Positions 34,201-45,120 of a stretch of DNA of 64,000 nucleotides are shown here, in pieces. The notes beneath the pieces are model-generated. The model made no database searches. It was not told the DNA's origin and saw nothing but the letters and a program-made list of their open reading frames with translations. A program made the position numbers and the translations under genes. This DNA comes from Telmatactis stephensoni (lineage: Eukaryota > Cnidaria > Anthozoa > Actiniaria > Isophelliidae). The stretch is taken from assembly GCA_029948255.1 (NCBI GenBank), contig JALIZF010001538.1:186001-250000 (forward strand). The letters are read 5' to 3'. Positions within the stretch are counted from its first letter, which is position 1. The number at the start of each line of letters is the position of its first letter.

Positions 34201-34670
34201 AGCCAATTTAAAAACTGCATGAGATGGTTCGTAAACACCTATAAACCCCGAATGCAAATTCCTCGCACCCAAAAATGCAAAGACAAAATTGGGAAAAGTT
34301 GTTATGAAGGTATAGACCTTTTTAACATCAAGTTGTCTCCAAGAAATCAACTGGCCTCGCCTTCTGAGGTTCTTTAGAATGACTAACTTAGGTAGCAATT
34401 TTGGTAGCCATAGGGGCCAACAGAGGGTAGGGTCCCCGGGAAAGAAAACAAGGCAGTATTCCCTGTAAACGATAGACAGTTGTATGAACGAAAGGGAACC
34501 CCACCCTCTGTTGACCCCAGGCTCTGAACTAGGTCCAGAATTAGAGCTTTAGCGAGCCCCCCCGAGGTCAACAGAGAGGAAGGATTGGAAGGTTAAATTG
34601 GGCCGAATGAAAAAGAGGGAAAACATTCTACCAATGGTTATGGTACGTATTCATTTCTTCACATGATGGC
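31265..34670. other. Spacer without recognised gene
   Basis: Contains a GC-rich alternating GTGCGCGTGCGCGTGCGCGC tract (32339-32360, Z-DNA-prone), the hammerhead-like core at 32424-32462 and an inverted pair around 34395-34530 (CCAACAGAGGGTAGGGT / ACCCTCTGTTGACCCC). No coding exon identified. Confidence 0.55.
32424..32462 (+). ncRNA. Hammerhead-like core: CTGATGA, perfect hairpin, GAAAC
   Basis: ACTGATGAA is followed by GACTGCAGATCTGCAGTC, a self-complementary 18-mer, then GAAACGTTTTG. This is the conserved core order of a hammerhead ribozyme (CUGAUGA, stem II, GAAA). I do not see a convincing stem I/III partner or cleavage triplet, and there is an extra A before stem II. It may simply be the 3' hairpin of a retroelement. 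Confidence 0.3.
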
Positions 34671-35177
34671 GGTAACTCCAGGCCATCTTCGCTAGCGGTA
34701 CTCCTCAATCAATGCAGTCCTTCAAATTCGTCACCCCGTGGCTCTCTAGGCCACCTTCGCTAGCGGCACTCAATCAATGCAGTCCTTCAAATTCGTCACC
34801 CCGTGGCTCTCTAGGCCACCTTCGCTAGCGGCACTCCTCGCTCCCGTGCGATTCTTTAAAGAATTCGTAGGCCCGTTGCTCTCCAGGCCATACACCTTCG
34901 CTAGCGGTACTCCTCTATCAACGCGAATCTTTGAAATAATTCGCAAACCGTGGCTCTCCAGGCCACCTTCGCTAGCGGTACTCTTCTGTCTGTGCGATTC
35001 TTAATTTGAAATTCGCAAACCCGTGGCTCTCTAGGCCACCTTCGCTAGCAGTACTCCTCTATCAACGCAATTCCTAAAATTCGCGAACCCGTGGCTCTCC
35101 AGGCCACCTTCGCTAGCGGTACTCCTCTGTCTGTGCGATTCTTTAAAATTCAAACCTCGTGGCTCTTAAGGCCACAT
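34671..35177. repeat. Minisatellite, about 7 units of 65-77 bp
   Basis: Each unit has GTGGCTCTCCAGGCCAC (a palindrome-like core), CTTCGCTAGCGGTACTCCTC and a variable AT-rich tail with AAATTCG. The units are not a fixed multiple of three, so the open frame through them is not a gene. Confidence 0.85.
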
Positions 35178-36890
35178 AAAATATGCGGATTAATTGAAGT
35201 TAAAACGTAGATTTGGAGCACTAAATAAACAAAGCATAAAACAAATATATTTACGACTAATGAACTAACTGGAAACAAAGACCGAAGTTACGAGGCGTAA
35301 CACAAAGCATGCAAGACGAATGCAAATTGCTAAAGTAGGACGCTAATGGCAGTACTGGCCGAAGGAATACAAAATATACAACAAAAGCGGTTTGGGTAAT
35401 TAATGATAAAGCTTAAAATTTATAGCCAACGAAAGTCAGTTTGGAAAAACTAAAATAAACCACAAAGAAACAATTATGAAAAAGAAATAGAAACGACTTT
35501 GAAAGCCTACCCAAACCGGCAAGCCGACTGATAAAACGAAATAACGAACTTACAGCAAACTAGGACGAGAAAAACCTAGAAGCGGCTACAAATATAAACG
35601 ACTACTAGCAAAATTGGGAATAAACCCCGGGAAAACCAAGAGAAAACCAGTCCGAGTTGCAAACACTAATTTACCTCGATACGCGTTTACCAAAGCGAGC
35701 CGGTGCAATTGTGCTCGCTAACGCTGCTAGCTAGCCATGTTCAGTTTAGCCAAGCTTGGTAGAAAAGTCAGGACGTTGAGGCTGCTGAGAGTACTCAGAG
35801 GAAGGATCTTGAATTAGAGCTGGTGGCGGTTGACGATAATGGCGAAGAACGAAAGTTCACGTTGTGCCGGCGTATCTTGAAGTGACCACTCCTAGATCGA
35901 GCAGGCTTATTTATACTTTGAGCTAATTAATTATGCAGTGAAAATAGTAAATGCTTGTAGCGACAAATCATTCTTTCTTTTTCAAGGTCATTCTTTCTTT
36001 TTCAATAATGTCTTTTGGCATAGAAATCTTTTTTGTCGCTTCTGTTCGCTTTGTTGCTGAGTTTCAAACTCTGTAAAATCTTGGGAAACAAGATAACGCA
36101 AGTTAAGCGTATGATCAAATATTCATTTATCGGCGGCGTATTCGATCAGCACTCGGTTTGGCACGAAGATAATAAAAGATGCTTTGGAAAAAGTTGTGGA
36201 TAAAATAACGTTGGAGTTTGTAACTTGTTGATATTTACTATGACTAATAATGCCAATACATCGTTCAAAACTGCAGGGCGGATCGGTTGCTTGTGCACAA
36301 AATTATTTAGGAAACTAATTTTGCCCCTGCGATTTTGCTTAAACTCTCTCAAAATAATTGAGGGATCGAGGAACAGTGTAAGTTGACTCTCGCAATTTCA
36401 GAAAAATCACATAACAATTTTATGACCAAAATATGTTCACAACGTTGAATCTCAAATTTAAACTGTGACCAGTAATTTATTCGCATAATTGTCTTGCTAT
36501 CTTCCAATTAGCGCTTAGATAATAATAATAAGAATAAGAGAAATCCTCGGATGCTGATTGCTTTTTCAAACCGATGCGAATATATTATAGCTGGTCATAC
36601 TTTTTGGCTTTGCGCTGTAAATTCGAGACCATATATATTCCTCTATAACGGTTAAATTTCTTTTCTGTAAAATACTTAAAATATATATTGTAAAGTTTGC
36701 GAATTAAGGTTTTCTTGCAATTCACGACGAAAATCTCAAAGTTCTGAGTATCACACGTGTAATTAATCCTGTTGAGCCACCTTAATTAAAGTTTCTCGAC
36801 CAGAATAAATGACGACACGTGTGATAACATATAAAAACTACTCATGATTAGTTAGTATAAGCCATAGAAAGACAACAACAACAAACCACC

Positions 36891-36922
<32 letters not shown>

Positions 36923-37690
36923 CAACAACAAAAAAAACAAAAACACTACAGTCGTTAATTGGTCTCCTTTTGAAAAAGATACGTAAAAGTGACACTCACG
37001 AAGATGTCTTAATTTCAATAGGACCAAACTAATTTTTGAATTCTATCCTATATTGGAAAAGACAACATGCACGACACATTTGAATTTGCAATACATGTTT
37101 CGGCAGATTCGACTGCTATCGTCAATTGCTAAGTACAGAGAGGTGAAATCTTACAAATATATACCTAATTAAAAGTGAAACAAAAGAAAAAAGGTGAAAA
37201 TGCGAATTATTGGACAAACTTTCAATTTACATGATGTAATTGTTGGTTAAGCACAGGGTGAAGCCTATTAATTCGTAGTGACCCTTTGGTAGTATCGTAT
37301 CCTAGATTTCACTATAATATAACGGTGTTGTTTATCTTCAATTTTTCTCTTAGTTTTTTTGTTAATGTAAAGATCGTAAAGCTTTTTTCGTCTATCAAAC
37401 AGAACTGTTAAAAATTGTTAATGAGGCGGGTCCAATGCCTTCTAGCGCGAGCACTATAATAAGCTTTTATCAGGTACTTTTAAATTAGCAAAAAAGAAAA
37501 AAAAAAGAAGTTACCATAGCTGGAAAGAGTGTGTTAATTTACCAAAACAGTGAAGTTTGAAGGAAATAAATTAATAATTTATGAAGTGTGAATTTTGTAA
37601 AGAAACCTTTGGCGGTTGGCATCTTTTGTCGGCTACCAACCAATGTTTTCACACAAAATGCATATCTTCCTGAGTTTTGAACTTACTTCA
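35178..37690. other. AT-rich spacer
   Basis: No gene seen. At 37090-37125 (minus) there is a hairpin followed by CCGAAACATG, similar in form to the one near 32.4 kb and to 3' ends of retroelements. Confidence 0.55.
36880..36932. repeat. CAA/CCA microsatellite
   Basis: ACCACC followed by AACAAC triplets and an A-rich end. Confidence 0.9.
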
Positions 37691-37814
37691 CCAGGCCATG
37701 TTCACACGAGACCGGTCGAATTTTTGACCGATCAACTGGCAAATCAACCTAGACATGCTGCCCACACGATACCCTTGCCATACGAGGTTCAGTCACACGA
37801 TAAGAAAAAGTAAA

Positions 37815-38059
37815 AGTAAAGCAACCATATTTAACGTCGATAACTCGTAACAGTAATTCAACTGACAAACCTGAGGTCGCGATCGACGGTGCGCTCATTT
37901 TACTCCCCTCTCTCCATCAGTGCTCCGTTTTAGGGGTATTCAAAGCTAATTAAAGCTACACAGTTTGGAAAGAAGTTGAAACAAGGATGTGAGGTCTGGC
38001 TGGGGGATCGAACTCGGGACCTCTCGCATCGAAGGCCGCGCACTAACCTACTGTGCCGT
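37815..38059 (-). mobile_element. tRNA-headed SINE
   Basis: On the minus strand a tRNA-like head (38059-37991) has CACAGTAGGTTAGTGCGC (A-box-like) and GGTCCCGAGTTCGATCCCCC (B-box), followed by the body shared with 27516-27675. It sits inside what looks like another inverted-repeat element (GTTCACACGAG at about 37711, CCCGTGTGAACG at about 38173). Confidence 0.7.
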
Positions 38060-38189
38060 AAGACTACAATACCAGTCAACATTTCGACCGGACTATAAAT
38101 CTCCCTCGCTCGATTTTGCAAGTTGAATATTTGGCCGGTTAGGCGTTCAAATTTTAGTACATTTAGCGCAGTCCCGTGTGAACGGAACA

Positions 38190-40065
38190 CCTAAACGTAC
38201 GATTTTTTGATCGGTCAAATTTTTCGAACTTTACTCCGTTTCGATAATTATTACGTGTTCTTTCCAACTATGATAATTCTTTTTCTGTCCTGTAACTTTT
38301 GGAATTACGTTGTAAAAACTCATTATGGTACACTGTACCCTCACAATTATTTCCACTTGGCATTCTAATACTTTAAGCACATAACTCTCACATTACATTG
38401 AAAACAAGACATGAAACTTACAGTTTTAAAAGGAAAGTAATTTCTTGTTGTTGTGGTCGTCTTGGCCATAAATGGTTTGCTGTTCGAATTGAGTTGTGAA
38501 CATTTTTGACATCGTAAATGAATCATCCACTTTATATATTAGAGCGTATTCCATAGAGCAGGTGGCGGAGAATACGTCGATTCATAAAAAGAAAACAATT
38601 TAGTTCCAACTGATTGAAGGCGTTGTTTTATGCCGGTGTATTCGACTTCGTTTCTCGGCTCCAAATAGACTTTTTTTTTCGCACTGGTTTGAAAGTTTTT
38701 TAAAGAGATTAAGATTAGTTTAAAAAGATTAACAGAAATGATTACAATAAATCTAGAAAGCTTGACAACGAACGACAATTTAATTAACGGCTTTCTCTCT
38801 TAGAGCGATAACACTAAAACCGTGAAATAACTTAGCAACTAAATAGAGACAAATAGTAGCAAAACCCTTTCTTTCTATTGTTTCATTAGTACTATTTGTA
38901 CTTTTTAGTTAGTACTTGTTTCACGGTTTTAGTGTTATCGCTCTAATCGTTTGGAAATGTTTAAAGTCAGCTTCTTGGTGATTAAACGGCGGTCAAACCA
39001 AGTCTTTCAGTTTATTTTTCTTAGTTAAGCTTGTACGTTAAGTATGTTAGATCCAGAAGACTTAAGCATGTTTAAAAGTGATTTAACTAAACAAGATTCA
39101 AAATTAGTTGTTCGCCCGAACAACTCGCCCGGAAACCACGTCTAATCAAGACAAGAAAAATATCTTGATGGGCTGATTTAAAAACGTAATAATAGGTAAA
39201 ACTTTGACCAAGTGTAGTTAAACTATAGTTTAGTTGTTTTGAAATGGGAAGAAGATAACTCGTCCAACTCGAACCATATTCTCTAGCGATCAGTGAAATC
39301 AGTGGTGAAATTGGGATACAGTATAAGGAATATGAATGAAACAGTTGAATTTAGATCGTGTTCACCACCTTCACGCGGCTCCACAAACTAGTGTGAAAGT
39401 TGAAAAAAACAAAAACGCAAAAAAAAAAAAAAACCCACAAACCAACCAACCAAAACCAAACCAAAAAAAAAAACATAAACAAACAAACAATCATTTTCAA
39501 AAATGCTTCCTTTCGATGACGACGAGGAAATATTCACTTTACCTCCTTGCAATGAGTTTTTTTTAACAATATAACGACATTTATATCTATCTTAAATTAT
39601 TAAAAGATCATTTGAATTACAAATTCAGTGACCACGGAGACGGGAGGGGGGAGGGGGCCGGGAAGTCTAGAAAACTGAATATTGTTAAACAGGAAGCATA
39701 AAAAGTACAAATGAGCGTATTTACGTTTTTATTGAGAAAGGCAAGACGGATTCTTTAAGGCATTTTATTGTTTTATTATAAAATTATGTTTTTTAATTCA
39801 CATATCTTTTTATCTTTGAAAAGATACTTTAGAGTTAGAGGTAATCTAGGACTTAGTCTTTGTCTGACACTATATAGAGAGCAAACCTGGGCACAAGTTT
39901 AAAAAGAATTTCAAACTACCAATTTTTCTAAAACTAACCTTTTAAAATAACTGTACTAAACAAACATCCTGTCTACCATGGTCACTGCGATTTTATAAAT
40001 CCAATTGTTTTTCTAGATAGTGGAGTGGTTGCTACCAATTATCTCTAGCAGTTAACCCCATTGAG
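38190..40065. other. Spacer downstream of EPG5
   Basis: Contains the MITE at 38800-38946 and an A-rich tract at 39406-39475. No coding feature identified between here and the EPG5 stop codon at 40651 apart from nested MITEs. Confidence 0.55.
38800..38946. mobile_element. MITE, 147 bp
   Basis: TIR TTAGAGCGATAACACTAAAA (then CCGTGAAA) at 38800 and the exact inverse ending at 38946. The centre is AT-rich. Target duplication is not clear. Confidence 0.75.
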
Positions 40066-40067
40066 AC

Positions 40068-40502
40068 CCTCTGTGAAAACGGCACCGCACGGTCACGGTA
40101 CGGTTACGGCAGGACTAAGCCCCTAGCATATTGACGTCTTTGTCCCCTCTCTATACCAGAATCCTCTTCAAGAGCCTTTGATATTCAAATTTTATAGGAT
40201 TTCTGTGGAGTTTCTAAGGTTTTACGGTGAATGTGAAATATTCACCGTGAAGAAATTATGAACACACGGCGAACAGAAAGCTTCAGATCATTGATTAAAT
40301 TTTATATACTCCATCGAGAATACAAACACAATAGTTTTAATTACCAAACAAAATCTACTCGAAAAGGATTCTGGTATAGAGAGGGGACAAAAACGTCATC
40401 ATGTTAGGGGCTTATTTCGAATGTTTTCATAAACATCACAACACTGACACGGCCACGGTACGGCCCGGTACGTTTCACACTCACCCATACAAAGTTGCTC
40501 TA
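40068..40502. mobile_element. TA-flanked GC-rich MITE, interrupted copy
   Basis: The left half contains CACGGTCACGGTACGGTTAC, the right half TTCGAATGTTTTCATAAACA and CCCGGTACGTTTCACACTC. Joined across the insert it matches the complete copy at 50545-50690 (inverse orientation). Confidence 0.65.
40116..40414. mobile_element. MITE, GATGACGTTTTTGTCCCC family, copy 2 (299 bp), nested in another MITE
   Basis: Ends are TAAGCCCCTAGC and GTTAGGGGCTTA, followed inwards by GTCCCCTCTCTATACCAGAA and its inverse. It interrupts a second MITE whose halves lie at about 40070-40115 and 40415-40500. Confidence 0.7.
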
Positions 40503-40650
40503 TGACGAAGTAACACACCGTCGTCTCTTAAATTAATTTTTTGGTTAATTTGCTTAAAATTTCCTCTCTCTCAACTGATGGGAACTGATCAGTGAATGGG
40601 AAGTCTAAATTGATCTAAGGAAATTCGCCTTCCGGAAGACAAAGTGTCTA

Positions 40651-43600
40651 TTAATTCATAATATTAAGGGCAGTGTAGCCAGGATAGAGATCTACAGCCA
40701 GACGAGCTACAAGCATTGGTCCTTCTCTAAGAGAATGTAAAGGGTTGGCTATAAAAGAGTACATATCTGTGATATGTCCCGACACTAAGTGGTACTGTTT
40801 GTTACTACGTAAGTTTTCTATTGACGATAAAGCGAGTTCTGCTTCGTTGGTAGACGAAATAACTCGACCACTCTCGTTACGCTGTTTGCTCTGTAAGAGG
40901 GAGAAAATGAAATTAGGATGAAAATAAATGAAAGAAAAAGGGAGTAACGAAATATTAAATGAAATGGCTGTACACTCCCTCGGCTTAGTTTTCGACCGAG
41001 AACAATGAAATTACGAGTGAAAGAAAAATTGGAGTAATGAAATATTATGGTATATTATTGCACTCACTCGGCTTGGTTCGCGTACATAGCCTGGTGCTTT
41101 TGGTTCCAGCCGTAGCAAGGTGTTAGAGGGAAGCTGTGCGAGAATAAAGGCTTCAAGAACACGAGCCATGAATCTGAAACTGAGTATAAACAATCTTTAC
41201 ATTGTGACATGCCCATTGGTCGCCATTTTAGTAAGTTGTATCATACTCCATCTAACGAAGCGCTGATATAGGAAGGGGTAGATAGGCACAACGACTGCCC
41301 CATAACAGAGATAGAGAAAGTGATAGCAAAAAGTGAGGAGAAAGCGGAAATTAATGTAAATGGACTAAACTATGTTTATTTTAACTACTTACTTTACAGT
41401 AAATGCCGACTTTCTGCCAAATCCAATGGCACCTAAAAGTCCTGATGAGTCCTTATCTTCTCCTAACTGATGCAAATTCGTTGCCAAGAACGACAGTTGC
41501 TTGGCAACATCATTCAAAGGCGATCCTGAAAAGTCAGCCTGCCTGAGGACAAGCTGTAGAATCTTGTGCCAAAATAAAGTTATTTTGTACTCACTTTCTT
41601 TTCTGAAAATGGGAATGAAAAAAATACGTTCCAATTATTACATAGGTCACAAAAGGTTAATCCAAGAAAAAATAAGGCAAGAGAAGGAATCTCCCGTATT
41701 AGTTAATGCTACTTTAATATCGTTTTGTTTCATTTTGGGAAAAATTAAATGTAGGAGAGATGGCATCGTTCTCTTGGCGAAGGCTTGTCATATCTTGGAA
41801 AAATCTTCTAGTCGTTTTTGGAAACGCCGCAAAGGTGACAAACTAAGATGCTCGGGAGACCATGATAAAGCGCAAAAATAGCTCAACAGAATTCTAAAAT
41901 AGCACTGAAAAGTGTTGCATAGGACATAGTCTCCTTCGCAATACTTGTTAGTCTCAAGAATGGGAGCGAGACTAATAATGGCCGACTAAATTGGTAAGGG
42001 AATTCCTTCTCTTGCCTCATTTTCTCGGTTAATTTTCATTTCTTAATTCTTTTATTTTGTTTTAGGATAATACTAATAATTATTTTACCTGATTTTAAAG
42101 CGAGCACACCAACTGACAAGGTCAGTTAAGACTGTCATTTCTTGAACAGAACTTTGACACTGTGACAGCCTTAGCAGTACGTATGCATAGAGCGTCAAGT
42201 TAGCTGATTGTTGAATACACTCTGGAAAACAAAACCTTTTTTTGTTATTTCAAGACAACATCAAGGGTTCAAGCCCTGGCGCGCTTCTAAGGAGGCCTGG
42301 TTTACAAGTTTACAAGCTTAAATCGATGTTTAAATATTAAACTTGAACATTCAGATCAACCAAGACAAAGCCAAACTTAAAGCTTACCTTCGATAAATGA
42401 GTCCTGTGAAAGTTCTGGGATTGAAAATCCTGGAATCACTTGACTCCAACCCCACTCTGAACCTCTTCCAGCCACATCCACTTGCGAGGAATGCCTGGCG
42501 AAAACTTCTTCGATCCCAGTCTCCAGGACGGACACCATGTACCCGATATTAGCGAGAGCACGACAGGAAGCTGGAATCGAAGCTAAGATGAACACAAGGG
42601 ATGTGGTGGATTTGAGGTATTCAAGAATGTAGTTTAAAACTGTTGTTGTTACGTTATTCACTGGTGCGCAGTTGTTAAGAAGGTTGAGGGTTTCAGACAG
42701 GAGTAGACATACTTCAGTAGCGGTACGATCATGGTCATTTCCTGTAGATGTAAGCAGATTTATATACATTATGACGTCATCTGTGCAGTTATAAAAGAAC
42801 AGACGCACGGAAAATGGCATCTAATAAGTATTTGTTACAAGAAGAAAAGATGAAAAAAGCAGTATCAAGAACAATCACAGGCAGATGGAGATCAAAAAGG
42901 TGCAGTAAAGCCTGATAAATCTTCAAACAAAAGTGTACCTGAGCCAGCAATACTTTCTATATCTCTCAAGATAAACTCGATTACAGCAGGATACAGGCTT
43001 GGAGACAGATTCTCATCGGACGCCGAACACTTTACCAGTAGACTTGCAATACATCGTACGTAACAGATTCGTTTGGGAAGAGATTCCTGAAATATCACCA
43101 AAGTAGTCTTATCAAAACCATAATTGTAAGGGAAAGGAAGGAAGGAAGGAAGGAAGGAAGGAAGGAAGGAAGGAAGGAAGGAAGGAAGGAAGGAAGGAAG
43201 GAAGGAAGGAAGGAAGGAAGGAAGGAAGGAAGGAAGGAAGGAAGGAAGGAAGGAAGGAAGGAAGGAAGGAAGGAAAACGTTAACTAAAGAAATGATAGCT
43301 CAAATTTATCAATGTTTGTGAAATACTAGAAACATATATACAAATTAATTAAAACAACAACAACAAAAAACACTTCTAAGAAGTAAATATCAACTAACCG
43401 GAGACAATGGCTGCAATGACCCTCCTACCGTTGTAGAGATTCCTGCTGCAGCTCTTATCAACCTGTAGAGAAGTAGATCAAGAGTGTTTATTAGATGGAC
43501 GTTATTACTATGAAAGACTTAACTAATCACTAATGTAAGACCAACCTTACTGCATGCCATATCGATGAATTTTGCTCTAAAATAAGTTCAGGTTTACAAT

Positions 43601-45120
43601 GTTCAATTTGCCAAGTTACTATTTCATCAAAAGAGCTACAAGAAAATAATAGTATGAATTTTTGATCATTTTTTTCAACAAATCATGTTTTCAGTGAATG
43701 TTGTACCTTTTGTTTATATATTTCCATGGATAAACGTGTGCTCTTTCTAACAACTTTGGCATTTCTGATCCCTAGAAATGCAGTAGAGGATATTAATGAC
43801 AGAAAAACACAAGACAAAAGCATAGAATGCATGCTCTTGTTCTATCTTTATTTCTTGATGATCTAACCATTCGTTCCCTCACTCATTCCATCGTTCGTTC
43901 GTACCTTCATTCATTTCTACGTTTGTTCATCAGCTCGCTTGTATACACCTATTTCACAAAAGGTTGTCGGACGAGAGATCTAAAGTACGCGCGACTAGAC
44001 CGAAAGGGAGCATGGGTAGATGCACAACTTAACTCACTTTACAGCTTTGGTCTTGATTATAGACATCAACAAATAAAACAAGCTAGGTGTGGTTTTCGCG
44101 TTCATCTTCGTATGGTTTTGTTGTTTTAATATTTTCTACCCATACTACTTTTCGGGTGAGTCGCGTATGCTTGGGGTCTTTGGCCCGACAAGGTTTTTTC
44201 AAATAGGTGTATTCTTCTCTCGTCCTAGATTGAATTTAAACTACAAACTATTTCTCTCTAAGACCTGGTTATGATAAGGCTCGGCTCCCCAGTCGTCGGG
44301 GTTTCGTGCGCCCGCGATACTCTAGGTTATGATGTGGGTAAGTACTTGGTGTATAAAACATCAATTGTATGCAACACCAAGTGTATCAAATACATTGTAT
44401 ATCAATGGTGTATGATCTATTGATACACTTGGTGTTGCATACACCAAGTACTTACCTTGCTGGGATGAAACCGTTTCTTGTTTTATGAATAAGAGTGACC
44501 TTTACAATGTTTTAAAGAACTAAACGGCGTACCTGTGTCTCAATAGTAGTTTTGTCATTAGTGAACATCAAAAACAGGTGGAAAACAGACGTCAGAACAC
44601 GAGACACAATGTTGGGAGTTTGGTTCTCACTGAAAACAAAAACAGTCACGTCAGTTTATAGTGTACTGACATAAAATGAGAAAAAGAAGAGGTAGAAGGA
44701 GAACAAAACTAAAATTAGAATTGAGACGCGCGCGCGTCAGGTGATGTGACGTGTTGCCTGGATTTGGGCTATTTTTAGAACGTCGGCCCTTGCGCACGCA
44801 GAAAAAAATATTTCCTAGGTGTTCACTTCAAGTGCGCACTGAGTTCAACTTCTAAAACTAGCTCGAATGCAGCGTAACATCAAATTCAGCGACCGACGGT
44901 CTTAATAAGAGCCACTTGATTTGAGAGATAATGGAGTACAATTAGAAAAAGACAAGGAGGACAGATGAAACTGTTTAGCGGGAAAATTGCTTACACACTT
45001 GTATTTATCTAATGCTATTATTTGTTTAACTTACCAGTATGCATTGATAACACGATCCCAGTCAATCATGGGACAAACACAACCAAGGAATTGAAAGCTT
45101 GTTTGACACGAAGTTCGAAG
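40651..45120 (-). CDS. EPG5: EPG5 C-terminal exons, 45.1-40.7 kb, with natural stop
   Basis: Eleven exons. 45035-45120 (SFQFLGCVCPMIDWDRVINA), 42388-42741 (GSEWGWSQVIPGFSIPELSQ), 42089-42221 (LTLYAYVLLRLSQCQSSVQE), 41393-41602 (SSGLLGAIGFGRKSAFTVK), 41068-41173, and 40651-40890 ending ALSSIENLRSNKQYHLVSGH..PGYTALNIMN-stop. The order and spacing equal those at the C terminus of human EPG5. The 24-26 bp exon near 43551-43574 has two possible acceptors (43574 or 43576); 43574 keeps phase. A 140-bp GGAA microsatellite lies in the intron at 43132-43276. Confidence 0.87.

Noticed and set aside
34777..35004. 75-residue frame with PWLSRPPSLA repeats
   Set aside because: Minisatellite translation; unit length is not a multiple of three.
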